A DNA stretch of 64,000 nt from Alloprevotella rava (GTDB lineage Bacteria > Bacteroidota > Bacteroidia > Bacteroidales > Bacteroidaceae): contig NZ_JACICA010000002.1 of NCBI RefSeq assembly GCF_014195585.1, positions 248,001-312,000 of the forward strand, given 5' to 3'. Both the position numbers and the translations under genes were made by a program. Below the pieces are notes generated by a model. The model was not told the DNA's origin and did no database searches. It saw nothing but the letters and a program-made list of their open reading frames with translations. Below, piece after piece: positions 26,397 through 36,060 of the stretch. Position 1 is the first letter of the stretch. Every line of letters starts with the position of its first letter.

Positions 26397-26885
26397 ATGC
26401 GCAAATTCTTAGTTTCTCTTTTCTTTGCAGTTATCTGTGCAACAGGAGTTATGAACGCTCAGCTGCCGTCCGTCACGCTGAAGGACATCAACGGCAAGAC
26501 AGTACAGACCGATACGCTTTCAAACGGCGGAAAACCATTTATCATCGACTTCTTCGCCACTTGGTGTAAACCTTGCAACCGAGAACTCACCGCCATCAGT
26601 GAAGTGTATGAGGACTGGGTGGCAGAAACAGGCGTGAAACTTTTTGCCGTCTCTATCGACCAGGCGCAGAACATCAACAAAGTGCGCCCTCTCGTTGACC
26701 AACACGGATGGCCCTATGAGGTGCTGCTCGATCCAAACGGTGACTTCAAGCGCGCCTTAGGCATACAGATGATTCCCTATGTCATCGTGTGCGACGGAAA
26801 AGGCAACATCGTTTACAAACACAATGGCTACACGGAAGGGGCCGAGGCGGAACTCATTGAGAAAGTCAGAGAACTCATTAAATAA
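26397..26885 (+). CDS. TlpA-like exported thioredoxin
   Basis: 162 residues with a signal peptide cleaved near MNAQ. The thioredoxin fold carries FFATWCKPCNREL (Cys57 and Cys60), the WCxxC redox site of TlpA/ResA proteins, and the cis-proline segment MIPYVIV. It should act in the periplasm as a thiol reductase or oxidase. It opens a run of eight exported-protein genes and lies 20 bp before the DUF6029 gene, so the two are almost certainly cotranscribed. A TAAATTTG box at 26294-26301 is a possible -7 element without a clear -33 partner. The ATG at 26397 is favoured because it starts the signal peptide. Confidence 0.92.
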   Translation: MRKFLVSLFFAVICATGVMNAQLPSVTLKDINGKTVQTDTLSNGGKPFIIDFFATWCKPCNRELTAISEVYEDWVAETGVKLFAVSIDQAQNINKVRPLVDQHGWPYEVLLDPNGDFKRALGIQMIPYVIVCDGKGNIVYKHNGYTEGAEAELIEKVRELIK

Positions 26886-26905
26886 AAGATAGCGACTTCC
26901 ACAAT

Positions 26906-28576
26906 ATGAAAAAGAAACATTTGCTTCCAGCTGTTGCACTCTTGGCCCTACCTGTGTGTGCACAAGAAATGGAAAACGATGGACACTATAATCCCTCGCT
27001 GAGCGGTAGTGTGCAGAGCGATATGCTTGTCCCACAAGGCACGCAAAGCGATGGTTCTCACGAGAACTTCCGTACGAACACCTACTTGGACCTCAACTTC
27101 ATGAGTAAGTTTCTGGATGCTGGCGGCCGCTTTTCCTATCTGGATCATCCGCTACCAGGATTTGAGAAAGACTTCAAAGGCTGGGGCGTTCCCTACTTCT
27201 ATCTGAAAGCAAAATTCCGCAATATGGAAGTGACGGGCGGTAACTTCTACGAACAGTTTGGTTCGGGCTTTATCCTGCGCACCTATGAGGAGCGCTCGCT
27301 CGGTATAGACAACTCGCTCTTTGGTGCACGAGCTATCGTGAAGCCTATCAAGGGTGTTCGCCTGAAAGGTCTTGCGGGCCGCCAACGCCGCTATTGGAAC
27401 TACAACCACGCTTGGTTGGCTGGTGCGGATCTCGAACTTAGCATCGACCAGTGGGTGAAAGCGCTGGAGCAGAGCGGCACTTACTTAACGCTCGGTGGCT
27501 CTTACCTGAACAAGCGCGAAGGAGCCGACGAGGACGGCAGCGTCTTTTACGATGCAACCCATAAACTGAATTTCCCAACTTCGGTCGACGCGTGGGATGT
27601 TAGGGCTAATCTGCAAAAAGGACCTTTCAGTCTCTTGGCAGAATATGCCCAGAAAACACAAGATCCCTCTTTCGATAACGGATATATATACCGAAAAGGA
27701 TACGCCGCTATGCTATCGGCGTCCTACTCAAAGAAAGGTTTCAGCGTGCTGGCTCAAGCCAAGCGCACAGACAATATGTCGAGCCGCTCGCGCCGACAAA
27801 TGAACGGCTCGTCGAGCTTCATCGACCACATGCCGGCATTTGCCTACGAACACACCTATACGCTGGCGGCACTCTACCCCTATGCCACACAGTTGTCCAA
27901 AGGCGAGTGGGCTTACCAAGGACAAGTGGGCTACAACTTCAAACGTCGCACGCTGCTGGGAGGTAAGTATGGCACGGGTCTGCAAGTAAACTTCTCCCAC
28001 ATCCATTCCATCGCCAAAAACGCGCATGGTCTCGCAGGAATTGCTGGAACTCCTGGCGGTCGCGGTACTGACGGCTACGGCTCGGCCTTTTGGAAATGGG
28101 GCGACGAGACTTATTACCAAGATTTCAACGTTCAGCTGGATAAACGCCTCACGCGCAACTTCAAGCTACACTTGATGTACATGAACCAGCTCTACAACAA
28201 GACGGCTGTAGAAGGCGAGGGCGGAAAGATACGTTCCAACATCTTCGTGGCAGATGCCAAGTACCAGTTCTCACCTAAGACAACGCTACGCGCAGAAGCA
28301 CAATATCTCACGACGCCAAACGATGAAGGCGACTGGGCATTTGGACTGCTCGAACTTTCGTTAGCACCTCACTGGATGTTTACGGTAAGCGACGAATACA
28401 ACGTGGGAAAAACTCACAAACACTATTGGAACTTGCTGGCAACCTATAATGTAGGCTCTCACCGCATCCAAGCTGGCTATGTACGCACACGTGCTGGCTA
28501 CAACTGCTCGGGAGGTGTTTGTCGCTATGTCCCTTCCTACCAAGGATGGACCGTTTCTTACAACTACAACTTCTAA
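26906..28576 (+). CDS. DUF6029-type outer-membrane beta-barrel protein
   Basis: 556 residues with a signal peptide (cleaved near VCAQ) and alternating beta strands to the C-terminal aromatic (QGWTVSYNYNF), as in outer-membrane barrels. It carries RTNTYLDLNFMSKFLDAGG and GNFYEQFGSGFILRTYEERS, conserved in Bacteroidota proteins grouped as DUF6029. Function is unknown. It sits between a thioredoxin (20 bp upstream) and an Omp28-like lipoprotein (28 bp downstream), so it may be the outer-membrane channel or platform for those redox proteins. Confidence 0.82.
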   Translation: MKKKHLLPAVALLALPVCAQEMENDGHYNPSLSGSVQSDMLVPQGTQSDGSHENFRTNTYLDLNFMSKFLDAGGRFSYLDHPLPGFEKDFKGWGVPYFYLKAKFRNMEVTGGNFYEQFGSGFILRTYEERSLGIDNSLFGARAIVKPIKGVRLKGLAGRQRRYWNYNHAWLAGADLELSIDQWVKALEQSGTYLTLGGSYLNKREGADEDGSVFYDATHKLNFPTSVDAWDVRANLQKGPFSLLAEYAQKTQDPSFDNGYIYRKGYAAMLSASYSKKGFSVLAQAKRTDNMSSRSRRQMNGSSSFIDHMPAFAYEHTYTLAALYPYATQLSKGEWAYQGQVGYNFKRRTLLGGKYGTGLQVNFSHIHSIAKNAHGLAGIAGTPGGRGTDGYGSAFWKWGDETYYQDFNVQLDKRLTRNFKLHLMYMNQLYNKTAVEGEGGKIRSNIFVADAKYQFSPKTTLRAEAQYLTTPNDEGDWAFGLLELSLAPHWMFTVSDEYNVGKTHKHYWNLLATYNVGSHRIQAGYVRTRAGYNCSGGVCRYVPSYQGWTVSYNYNF

Positions 28577-28604
28577 TCTCCTGAAGGATAGAAACCGCGC
28601 ATTT

Positions 28605-29387
28605 ATGAAAAGAACATTATTATATATAATAGGAGCTATGCTGCTGTTCAGCGCCTGCTCTACACAGATTGACGAAGAGCATCGACTCACCTACGTGAAG
28701 CCCGCAGCTGTGGGCAAAAACGTTCTGCTCGTCGACTTCACAGGGCAGCGCTGCATCAACTGCCCCAAGGCCTCCCACGAGATTGAGAAAATCCAGAAGC
28801 AGTATAGTGCGGACACGGTTATCGCTGTCGGAATGCACTCCGGACCGCTTGGATTCCGTGGCAACGCAAAGACTGTGGGCCTTAGCACTACTACGGGCGA
28901 CAACTACTACCGCCAATGGAACATCGAATACCAGCCGCAGGGCGTTATCGACTATCTGGGCAAGAGCGACTATACGGCGTGGGCGGGCATCGTCCACGAA
29001 CAGCTCAAGCAGACCGCTCCGCTCAACATTAAAATTGATGCCAAGACCAACGGCACAAGCGGCAGCGGCACCATCTCCCTCGAAGGCCTCGACGGAAGCA
29101 TACAAGGCAAGCTGCAACTTTGGGTTGTTGAAGACAGCATCACCGCAATCCAAATGATGCCTGATGGAACAACGAACCGCAACTACCTTCACATGCACGT
29201 TTTCCGTACTGCCGTCAATGGCGAAGCTGGAGAAGCCGTCAACGTGAAGGAGGGAGAAACCACTACCATCAACTTCTCCACCGATTTTGCTGCAACATGG
29301 GTTCCGCGCCACCTCTGGCTCATCGCTTTTGTGTACAACGACCGCGGCGTACTTCAAGTGAAACGTTCAGCTTTTAAGACAAACTAA
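28605..29387 (+). CDS. Omp28-like lipoprotein with CxxC motif
   Basis: 260 residues. The lipobox FSAC gives a lipidated Cys near residue 18. The central domain is thioredoxin-like, with VDFTGQRCINCPKAS (Cys50 and Cys53) and HSGPLGFRGNAKT, as in the Omp28 family first seen in Porphyromonas gingivalis. The C-terminal part is beta-rich and ends without the sorting-type tail of its paralogues, consistent with lipid anchoring instead. It follows the DUF6029 gene by 28 bp. I infer a surface or periplasmic thiol-active protein; its partner is unknown. Confidence 0.82.
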   Translation: MKRTLLYIIGAMLLFSACSTQIDEEHRLTYVKPAAVGKNVLLVDFTGQRCINCPKASHEIEKIQKQYSADTVIAVGMHSGPLGFRGNAKTVGLSTTTGDNYYRQWNIEYQPQGVIDYLGKSDYTAWAGIVHEQLKQTAPLNIKIDAKTNGTSGSGTISLEGLDGSIQGKLQLWVVEDSITAIQMMPDGTTNRNYLHMHVFRTAVNGEAGEAVNVKEGETTTINFSTDFAATWVPRHLWLIAFVYNDRGVLQVKRSAFKTN

Positions 29388-29461
29388 ACAACCCCATACT
29401 ATAACTCATCGCTCTATCAGAGCAAATCATCCACACACCTAAACACTAAAACAATACGTCT

Positions 29462-30139
29462 ATGAAGAAAATTTTTACGCTTATTTTAGCTCTCTTTGCA
29501 ACCTATAGCGTGAGCTACGCACAGTCGGGCGCCGACGAACTCGACGAGACTTTCAAATTCGTTACCGCAGACGGGACAGAAGTACCTAATGGTTCTACGT
29601 GGACAGTCAATGTAGCTGAGCAGAACGACTTTGGTACCACACAAATAAAGTCAGGCCTCTTTCTGAAGAATACCCTCGGCGAAAAGGTAGGTGCACAAGT
29701 GACGCTCGATGTAAAGAAGATACCAAACGGCAATTTACTTTTCTGCATGCTTGGCAACTGTAGTTCTTACGATACAGTCGGCTTACAAACCAAACAAGGC
29801 CGTTTGAACGAAAACGCAACGGACGACTTACAACTTGAGTGGGAACCAACGGCCTACGAAGAGTGTGTTACCACGCTGCACGTTGATGTTATCGAAGCCG
29901 TTGAAAAGGATGTAGAAGGAAGCAAGCAGATTGTCTACGGCGACGTTATAGGTAACGGTCCGACAATCACAGTAAAGTTTGTCTACGCTGATCCTACTGG
30001 CATCCACTCCACCACCCACGACGGAGCAAGTGTAGTGGCACGCTACAACGCCCTTGGACAACGCCTCAGCGCACCGCAGAAAGGTCTAAACATCCTTGTC
30101 CTGTCCAACGGCAAGACTATCAAACAATATCAGAAATAA
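29462..30139 (+). CDS. Exported protein of unknown function with sorting-type C-terminal tail
   Basis: 225 residues: a signal peptide (cleaved near SYAQ), a beta-rich domain of about 150 residues with three cysteines (CMLGNC and ECVTTL), and a C-terminal segment ARYNALGQRLSAPQKGLNIL that ends in lysine-rich sequence. The tail matches those of neighbouring genes and suggests surface delivery by type IX secretion. I do not recognise the main domain. It lies 74 bp after the Omp28-like lipoprotein gene and is followed by a terminator. Confidence 0.75.
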   Translation: MKKIFTLILALFATYSVSYAQSGADELDETFKFVTADGTEVPNGSTWTVNVAEQNDFGTTQIKSGLFLKNTLGEKVGAQVTLDVKKIPNGNLLFCMLGNCSSYDTVGLQTKQGRLNENATDDLQLEWEPTAYEECVTTLHVDVIEAVEKDVEGSKQIVYGDVIGNGPTITVKFVYADPTGIHSTTHDGASVVARYNALGQRLSAPQKGLNILVLSNGKTIKQYQK

Positions 30140-30149
30140 AAAAGAAACT

Positions 30150-30190
30150 GACTTGCCAAGCATTTATCGCTCTGGCAAGTCTTTGTTTCA
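30150..30190 (+). terminator. Terminator after exported protein gene
   Basis: gacttgcca (30150-30158) pairs with tggcaagtc (30173-30181), followed by tttgttt. It probably ends the 26.4-30.1 kb transcript. Confidence 0.7.
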
Positions 30191-30212
30191 TCCTATCATC
30201 CCTATAAATCTC

Positions 30213-31907
30213 ATGAGAAAATATACTTTCTTCCTGTTAGCTGCCATGTGCGGACTGCCCGCTCTTGCGCAGTTGCAGCAACTCCCCACTAACGAGCAGA
30301 ACAAAGCGGATCTGACTCAAATTGTCAGTCTCCAATCGTCGGCTAAAGCCCGCGCGATTTCGCCCAAAGCCCTCAAACCCATCACTACAGAGCCCGTACT
30401 CACACAGCCCGAGGGAAAGCTCGTCAACGCAGCTTGGTACGGCAAAGGTTTCTACCCCATCAGTGGCTACAGCCGTATCTTCTCCCACGAAATGGAAGCA
30501 CGCGCTACGACCTATGTTAATCAAGGCGACACAGCCATTTGGATAAAGAACAGCCTCACCGAATATGAAGGCGAACAAGGTTGGATTCGCATCAGCAAGG
30601 TTGATGATAAAGGCAACTGGGAACTTCGTACGCCGCAAGCCATCATGATTCGCACAAACTCGAAGAATGAAAAGAAAACATTCTACGTTACAAAACTCGG
30701 CGGCAGTACTCCTGCCACGGTCAACGAGCGCGGCTATACAGTAGGTAATAACTTGAACATACGTTTCCGTATGGACAACAAAGGCGTTCTCTCCCAGGTA
30801 ACGACAGACGGCTCCGAGATTCTTGGTCTAACCGATGGAGATGGCACGTGGTATCCCTATGGTAGCTATGGCTATAAGTATATTGCCAACGAGGATACGC
30901 CCGTGACGAAACCAGCCAATCTGGAAGTGACAAAATACGTCTGGGCCAACACCATCAACAAGCAAGGCTCTGAAACAATCCATACTTTTGTCAACGTGGG
31001 CTATTCAGGCAATGACATCTACATGAGTTCTCCCGCCGACACCACGCTGTATTTCAAAGGAACAATCTTAGGCAACAAAGTTATCTTCAAGTCGCCCCAA
31101 TTCATGGGTGTAAGCAAAGAATACAACCGCCTGCTCTATTTCTCTGGCGTACGCTTTGCATGGGACGATAACAGCCCTGGAGGCTACAAAGTAAGCTTCA
31201 TCACTGGCGACATCATCTTCGACTACGATGCTATCTCCCATACATTTGTTCTTCCGAAAGAGTATGCCATCGTTGCCAAAGTCTTCGGCCACGACACCTA
31301 TAATGTCTACGCTTCTCCCAGCCTGCGCATCTATCCTTTCGTTGAGAAAGCCGCCACGCCACAGGCTCCACAATTCTGGAAGCCCGAGAGAAATTTCCGC
31401 AACTATACTTACGATGAGCGCATCCAAAAAGGTATCGCACAAGTACAGTTTATCATCTCTCCGCACGACGTAAACGGCGAATATATCAACCCAGACTCAA
31501 TGTACTACCGCATGTATGTGGACGATCCCGAAACGCCTTTCACATTCGACAAGATTGACTACCCTGCGCTTCCGGAGGACGAAATGACGGAAATCCCCTT
31601 CTGGTTCACAGACAAAGAGTACATCATGGGCTACACCAATACGCTCCGCCTCCTCTTCTTCTTCACCGAGGTGCAGGACTCTATCGGTTTCCAGAGCGTC
31701 TATAAGGGCGGTGGCGAAACGCGCGAGAGCAACATCACCTGGTATAAGCTCCCGAAGAGCACCTCTATACAAGGCGTTCAGAATTCCAACAACGGCAGTC
31801 CAGCCAAGGTCTACTACGATCTCTTGGGCCGTCGCCAGAAAGGACTTCGTAAGGGTATCAATCTCATCCGTAAGGAAGATGGTAGCGTAGAGAAGGTTAT
31901 CCAGTAA
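30213..31907 (+). CDS. Large exported protein of unknown function with sorting-type tail
   Basis: 564 residues, signal peptide cleaved near ALAQ (ATG at 30213). The body is beta-rich with many aromatic and acidic residues and no cysteine-pair or catalytic motif I recognise; it may be a structural or binding surface protein. The tail VYYDLLGRRQKGLRKGINLI, ending KVIQ, belongs to the same sorting-domain type as its neighbours. Two comparable segments (WYPYGSYGYKYI and IFDYDAISHTFVLPKEY) suggest repeated beta sandwiches. It follows a terminator, so it may have its own promoter. Confidence 0.72.
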   Translation: MRKYTFFLLAAMCGLPALAQLQQLPTNEQNKADLTQIVSLQSSAKARAISPKALKPITTEPVLTQPEGKLVNAAWYGKGFYPISGYSRIFSHEMEARATTYVNQGDTAIWIKNSLTEYEGEQGWIRISKVDDKGNWELRTPQAIMIRTNSKNEKKTFYVTKLGGSTPATVNERGYTVGNNLNIRFRMDNKGVLSQVTTDGSEILGLTDGDGTWYPYGSYGYKYIANEDTPVTKPANLEVTKYVWANTINKQGSETIHTFVNVGYSGNDIYMSSPADTTLYFKGTILGNKVIFKSPQFMGVSKEYNRLLYFSGVRFAWDDNSPGGYKVSFITGDIIFDYDAISHTFVLPKEYAIVAKVFGHDTYNVYASPSLRIYPFVEKAATPQAPQFWKPERNFRNYTYDERIQKGIAQVQFIISPHDVNGEYINPDSMYYRMYVDDPETPFTFDKIDYPALPEDEMTEIPFWFTDKEYIMGYTNTLRLLFFFTEVQDSIGFQSVYKGGGETRESNITWYKLPKSTSIQGVQNSNNGSPAKVYYDLLGRRQKGLRKGINLIRKEDGSVEKVIQ

Positions 31908-31950
31908 TAAATGATTGAGTGAACAGTCATAACCTTATGACCACCATAGG

Positions 31951-31997
31951 TTCTCCGACTTGCCAGACCGGTTTCTCTTGTCTGACAAGTCCGAGAA
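31951..31997. repeat. TCCGAC-type inverted repeat upstream of Omp28 paralogue
   Basis: ttctccgacttgccagac and its near complement gtctgacaagtccgagaa form an 18-bp imperfect stem with an 11-nt loop. The sequence belongs to the decamer family (TCCGACTTG, TCTGACAAG). It lies 50 bp before the start of the first Omp28-like paralogue and may end upstream transcription. Confidence 0.65.
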
Positions 31998-32046
31998 CTT
32001 TCCCTGCTCTTTACCCACTCTTTCTAATAATCAAAACATCAAAGAT

Positions 32047-33921
32047 ATGAAACAAATAAGACTTTATTCCATCCTCTTGGTGCTTGCCTTGCTGTGTACA
32101 GGCTTCACATCTGCAACAGCACAAAGCAGCAACCCTCTCGTTTATGGGTCTTACGAATCCGGAGCTACCACCAGTTGGGGCACACTCAAGGCCGAAAACT
32201 GCGGTGTGGCTATGCAGCTCAAAGATCCCTCCCTTGTTGGTCTCACCATCACTAAGGTACGCATTCCTTTCGATGACGAAGCGAAAAACTTGGGCCGTGG
32301 CGCTCTTTTCCTCTCAAAGGAATTGAAAGTAGAAAAGGGCGCAACCTCCACTGATATTCACAATGTGGCCGACATCTTAGTGGACAGCTTTATCATCAAG
32401 GCTGGCTGGCTCGACATCACGCTCTCTCAGCCCTACACCATTACAGAAGACGGCGTTTTTGTGGGCTATACTTTCAGTGCCAATAAGAATGGTCTGAAAC
32501 CCGTTATAACTGTTGATGTTGCCTCTGAAAACAATCTGTGGGTATTCTCTAACCGCACCTACAAGAAATGGAGCAACAAGAGTCAGCTCTTGGGCAAATC
32601 GCTTGCCATGCAGGTTCTGCTGACAGGCGCACCCACCAATGCTGCCAGCGTGAGCTTCGCCAGTTCCACCACACAGCTCAACGCTCAGCCCAAAGTAAAC
32701 CTCACCATCACCAACCATGGTACGGCGAAGATTAGCTCTATCGACTACACTTACGAAATCAATGGCATTTCTCAAACAGCCCATAAAGCGTTCTCGCCAG
32801 CTCTGTCCGCTCTCTTCGGCAAGACCGCCAATTTCGACATCACCTTACCCAAGATGACGGTGAAAGGCGCACGCACGCTGACAGTGACCATCAACAAGGT
32901 CAACGATCAAGCCAACGAGGACAAAGCTCCTGCCGACGCACACGACTTAGCCGTTTATTCAGAGATTCCCAAGAAGCGCGCATTATTGGAAGAGTACACC
33001 GGCACTTGGTGTGGCTGGTGTCCCCGCGGATTTGTTGCTTTGGAAATACTTGAAAAGGAGCTCAAGGAGGATTTCATTGGTGTAGCCTACCACAGTGGAG
33101 ACCCGATGGCCTTTACAGGCGATTTCCCCATCGGTGTAGACGGTTATCCCAGAGCTTCCCTTGATAGAGTTGAAAACTCTCTTGACCCATACGGCGGCAA
33201 GTCAGGCGGCGGTTTCGGTATGAGAAGAGATTTGGCAGAAAGAAACAAGATGTTCACGCCGGTAGCTATCAAAGTGGAGGCTTACTTTGAGGATGAGGCG
33301 CAGACCGTTATCAAGACACGCAGCACCACTTTCGCACCGGTTGATTTGAAAGATACAAAATTCCAAGTATCCTATATCCTCGTGGCCAATGGCTTGACCG
33401 AAGCAGGCGATCCTTATCGCCAAGGCAACTGGGCACAGAAAAACTATCTGCCAGGTATGAGCGCTACTTATCCTGAACCAGATTTCAAGCCTTTCACTTC
33501 AGGTGGCTCTATCGTCACGGGACTTACTTACAACTTCGTGGCTTGTGCACGTTCCAGCAAATATGGCATCGCTGGCAGTCTGCCCAAGGAAATGACAGCC
33601 GATGTGGACTACACGCACGATTATCGCTTCAAACTGGCCCTGGCAAAGAACACTTCTGGGCGCGAAATCTATCAGGATAAAAATAAGCTGGAAGTAGTGG
33701 CTTTCGTCATTGATGCCAACACCAAAGCAGTTATCAACGCTTGCAAGACAAAGGTTCAGTCCTATGCTGCACATACGGGTGTGACCGACATCACTACTGC
33801 CGGCAGCGAAACTCCTGTTGCTTACTACAGCGTAGACGGTAAGCGCCTCAACGCTCCCCAGCAGGGTATGAACATCGTACGCCTTAGCAACGGCACATCT
33901 CGCAAAATCTTCATCAAGTAA
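32047..33921 (+). CDS. Omp28-like surface thioredoxin-fold protein, paralogue 1
   Basis: 624 residues: signal peptide (cleaved near ATAQ), an N-terminal beta domain (about 28-205, starting LVYGSYESGATTSWG), an Ig-like linker (about 210-300), and an Omp28/thioredoxin-like domain with EEYTGTWCGWCPRGF (Cys322 and Cys325) and AYHSGDPMAF. The C-terminal tail YSVDGKRLNAPQQGMNIVRL, ending KIFIK, is the shared sorting-type end. It is the first of three close paralogues and the only full one with a CGWC site. A surface disulfide-active or metal/haem-binding role is possible, but the substrate is unknown. Confidence 0.82.
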   Translation: MKQIRLYSILLVLALLCTGFTSATAQSSNPLVYGSYESGATTSWGTLKAENCGVAMQLKDPSLVGLTITKVRIPFDDEAKNLGRGALFLSKELKVEKGATSTDIHNVADILVDSFIIKAGWLDITLSQPYTITEDGVFVGYTFSANKNGLKPVITVDVASENNLWVFSNRTYKKWSNKSQLLGKSLAMQVLLTGAPTNAASVSFASSTTQLNAQPKVNLTITNHGTAKISSIDYTYEINGISQTAHKAFSPALSALFGKTANFDITLPKMTVKGARTLTVTINKVNDQANEDKAPADAHDLAVYSEIPKKRALLEEYTGTWCGWCPRGFVALEILEKELKEDFIGVAYHSGDPMAFTGDFPIGVDGYPRASLDRVENSLDPYGGKSGGGFGMRRDLAERNKMFTPVAIKVEAYFEDEAQTVIKTRSTTFAPVDLKDTKFQVSYILVANGLTEAGDPYRQGNWAQKNYLPGMSATYPEPDFKPFTSGGSIVTGLTYNFVACARSSKYGIAGSLPKEMTADVDYTHDYRFKLALAKNTSGREIYQDKNKLEVVAFVIDANTKAVINACKTKVQSYAAHTGVTDITTAGSETPVAYYSVDGKRLNAPQQGMNIVRLSNGTSRKIFIK

Positions 33922-33953
33922 GTTGCACGCTTAGCAACCTGCTTTCCCTCATA

Positions 33954-33988
33954 GCGCCCAGCTCTCTAAGTTGGGCGCTTTTCTTTTG
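33954..33988 (+). terminator. Terminator after paralogue 1
   Basis: GCGCCCA pairs with TGGGCGC around the loop gctctctaagt, followed by ttttctttt. The same hairpin and preceding 40 bp recur after the next two paralogues. Confidence 0.8.
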
Positions 33989-34097
33989 CCACGAGCAACA
34001 TTTATAATGTTTATTTAGACACACAAAGAAGCAAAATAACATAAAACTAAAAAAATCCTCTAAAGATATGCATCCATTCACCAGAGTTTATAGTATT

Positions 34098-34129
34098 TTT
34101 GCCCTTTTTCTAATTCTCCTATATATTTG
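34098..34129 (+). promoter_or_regulatory. Promoter of paralogue 2
   Basis: TTTG (34098-34101), 20-nt spacer, TATATTTG (34122-34129): exact Bacteroidota consensus, about 140 nt before the start codon. The related region upstream of paralogue 3 (36274-36304) keeps TTTG but its -7 box has decayed. Confidence 0.65.
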
Positions 34130-34267
34130 ATATATACATCATCATCCATATAAACAGACCTATACGAAGACAAGTGAAAACCTGTTCACGAGCTTCCACC
34201 TAATGACGGTTTGTTTACCCAGGGCTTGCTTCCATACCCTATTTTTATCCGAATAAATAAAAGATAT

Positions 34268-35698
34268 ATGCAACGTAAAAAACTTATTTCCTTTCTGCTC
34301 TGTCTTATCCTGCTGTGCACAGGTTTTATGCCCGTAGCGGCACAAAGTAGCAACAAAAGCAGCCTATTGGGAAAACCGCTCGCTATGCAGTCCCCCCAGA
34401 CAGACGCACTTACCAATGCTGCCAGCGTGAGCTTCTCCAGCTCCACCACACAGCTCAACGCTCAGCCCAAAGTAAACCTCACCATCACCAACCATGGTAC
34501 GGCGAAGATTAGCTCTATCAATTACACTTACGAAATCAATGGCATTTCTCAAACAGGCTATAGAACGTTCTCGACAGCTTTACCTGCTCTTTCTGACCAA
34601 ACGGCCAAATTCGACATCACCTTACCTAAGATGACCGTGAAAGGCTCGCGCACGTTGACAGTGACCATCAATAAGGTGAACAATCAAGCCAATGAAGACA
34701 AAGCTCCTGCTGAGACACACTACATCGCCGTTTATTCCGAGATTCCTAAAAAGCGTACTTTGATAGAAGAGTACACCGGCACTTGGTGTGGCTGGTGTCC
34801 AATCGGATTTGCTGCAATGGAAATGCTCGATAAGGCTTTCAAGGAGGACTTCATTGGTGTAGCCTATCACAAAAACGACCCAATGGCTTTTACAACTGAC
34901 TATTCCATCCCTGTGGGCGGTTTTCCGATAGCTTCCCTTGACAGAATTGAGAACTCTCTTAGCCCATACAAAGGCAAGTCAAGTAGCGGCTTCGGCATGA
35001 AGAATCTGTTAGAAGAAAAAAACAAGATGTTCACGCCCTTATCTATCAAAGTGGAGGCTTACTTTGAGGATGAGGCGCAAACCATTATCCAGACACGCAG
35101 CACAAGTTCTACGCCTGTCGATTTGAAAGAAGCAAAATTTCAAGTGTCCTATATCCTCGTGGCCAATGGCTTGACCGAAGCGGGCGATCCTTATCACCAA
35201 GGTAAATGGGCACAGCATAACAATCTAAAAGGTAATAGTAAGACTTATCCCGAAGAAGATTTTAAACCTTTCACTTCAGGAGACTCTTTCGTCAAAGGTC
35301 TTACCTTCAATTTCGTGGCTTGTGCTCGTTCCAGCAAACATGGTATCGCTGGCAGTCTGCCCACGGAAATGACAGCCGATGTGGACTACACGCACGACTA
35401 CCGCTTCAAACTGGCCATGGCAAAGAATGCTGCAGGCCACGAAATATATCAGGACAAGAACAAACTGGAGGTAGTGGCTTTCATCATTAACTCAGAGACC
35501 AAGAAAGTAGTCAACGCCTGCAAAACAAAAGTTCAGTCCTATCCTGTACATACGGGCGTGACCGACATCACTACCGCCGGCAGCGAAACTCCTGTTGCTT
35601 ACTACAGCGTAGACGGGAAGCGCCTCAACGCTCCTAAGCAGGGTATGAACATCGTACGCCTCAGCAACGGCACTTCTCGCAAAATCTTCATCAAGTAA
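34268..35698 (+). CDS. Omp28-like surface thioredoxin-fold protein, paralogue 2 (shortened)
   Basis: 476 residues. It matches paralogue 1 from the Ig-like linker to the end, with EEYTGTWCGWCPIGF (Cys174 and Cys177) and tail YSVDGKRLNAPKQGMNIVRL, but lacks the roughly 150-residue N-terminal domain. The junction falls in frame at a short sequence, agcaac, that occurs at both ends of the missing block in paralogue 1. The signal peptide (MQRKKLISFLLCLILLCTG) resembles that of paralogue 3 more closely. The reading frame is intact, so it may still be made and exported. Confidence 0.82.
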   Translation: MQRKKLISFLLCLILLCTGFMPVAAQSSNKSSLLGKPLAMQSPQTDALTNAASVSFSSSTTQLNAQPKVNLTITNHGTAKISSINYTYEINGISQTGYRTFSTALPALSDQTAKFDITLPKMTVKGSRTLTVTINKVNNQANEDKAPAETHYIAVYSEIPKKRTLIEEYTGTWCGWCPIGFAAMEMLDKAFKEDFIGVAYHKNDPMAFTTDYSIPVGGFPIASLDRIENSLSPYKGKSSSGFGMKNLLEEKNKMFTPLSIKVEAYFEDEAQTIIQTRSTSSTPVDLKEAKFQVSYILVANGLTEAGDPYHQGKWAQHNNLKGNSKTYPEEDFKPFTSGDSFVKGLTFNFVACARSSKHGIAGSLPTEMTADVDYTHDYRFKLAMAKNAAGHEIYQDKNKLEVVAFIINSETKKVVNACKTKVQSYPVHTGVTDITTAGSETPVAYYSVDGKRLNAPKQGMNIVRLSNGTSRKIFIK

Positions 35699-35730
35699 GT
35701 TGCACGCTTAGCAACCTGCTTTCTCTCATA

Positions 35731-35765
35731 GCGCCCAGCTCTCTCGCTTGGGCGCTTTTCTTTTA
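35731..35765 (+). terminator. Terminator after paralogue 2
   Basis: Same GCGCCCA/TGGGCGC hairpin and T-rich tail as after paralogue 1. Confidence 0.8.
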
Positions 35766-35988
35766 TTTCGAGCAGCATTTCCCGCACGCTGTTTTTCACC
35801 ATTTCTTTGACAACCAACTTTTCTCTTTTAGAAACGGAAATCTCAAAGATTTCGCTCAAAATCACTTGGATGGGTACGAAAACATCTGAACCGTGAAGTG
35901 CTTTCCTTATTTTTCGGTTAAAAAGGATAGAAAAATACCGATTTCGCATAAAATCAGTGGCCAACATGTCCCGAATAAGCGCATTTTT

Positions 35989-36060
35989 CCTTATTGTGTC
36001 AGCTGACACAATAAGGCTATCAACTGACATCCTTATTGCGTTTGAGAATATCCTTATTGT
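35989..36060. repeat. 21-bp-period array, locus 5, with perfect 28-bp palindrome
   Basis: 35989-36016 is a perfect palindrome of CCTTATTGTGTCAG and its reverse complement. Two further CCTTATT units follow with cores CAACTGAC and GTTTGAGAAT. Confidence 0.88.
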
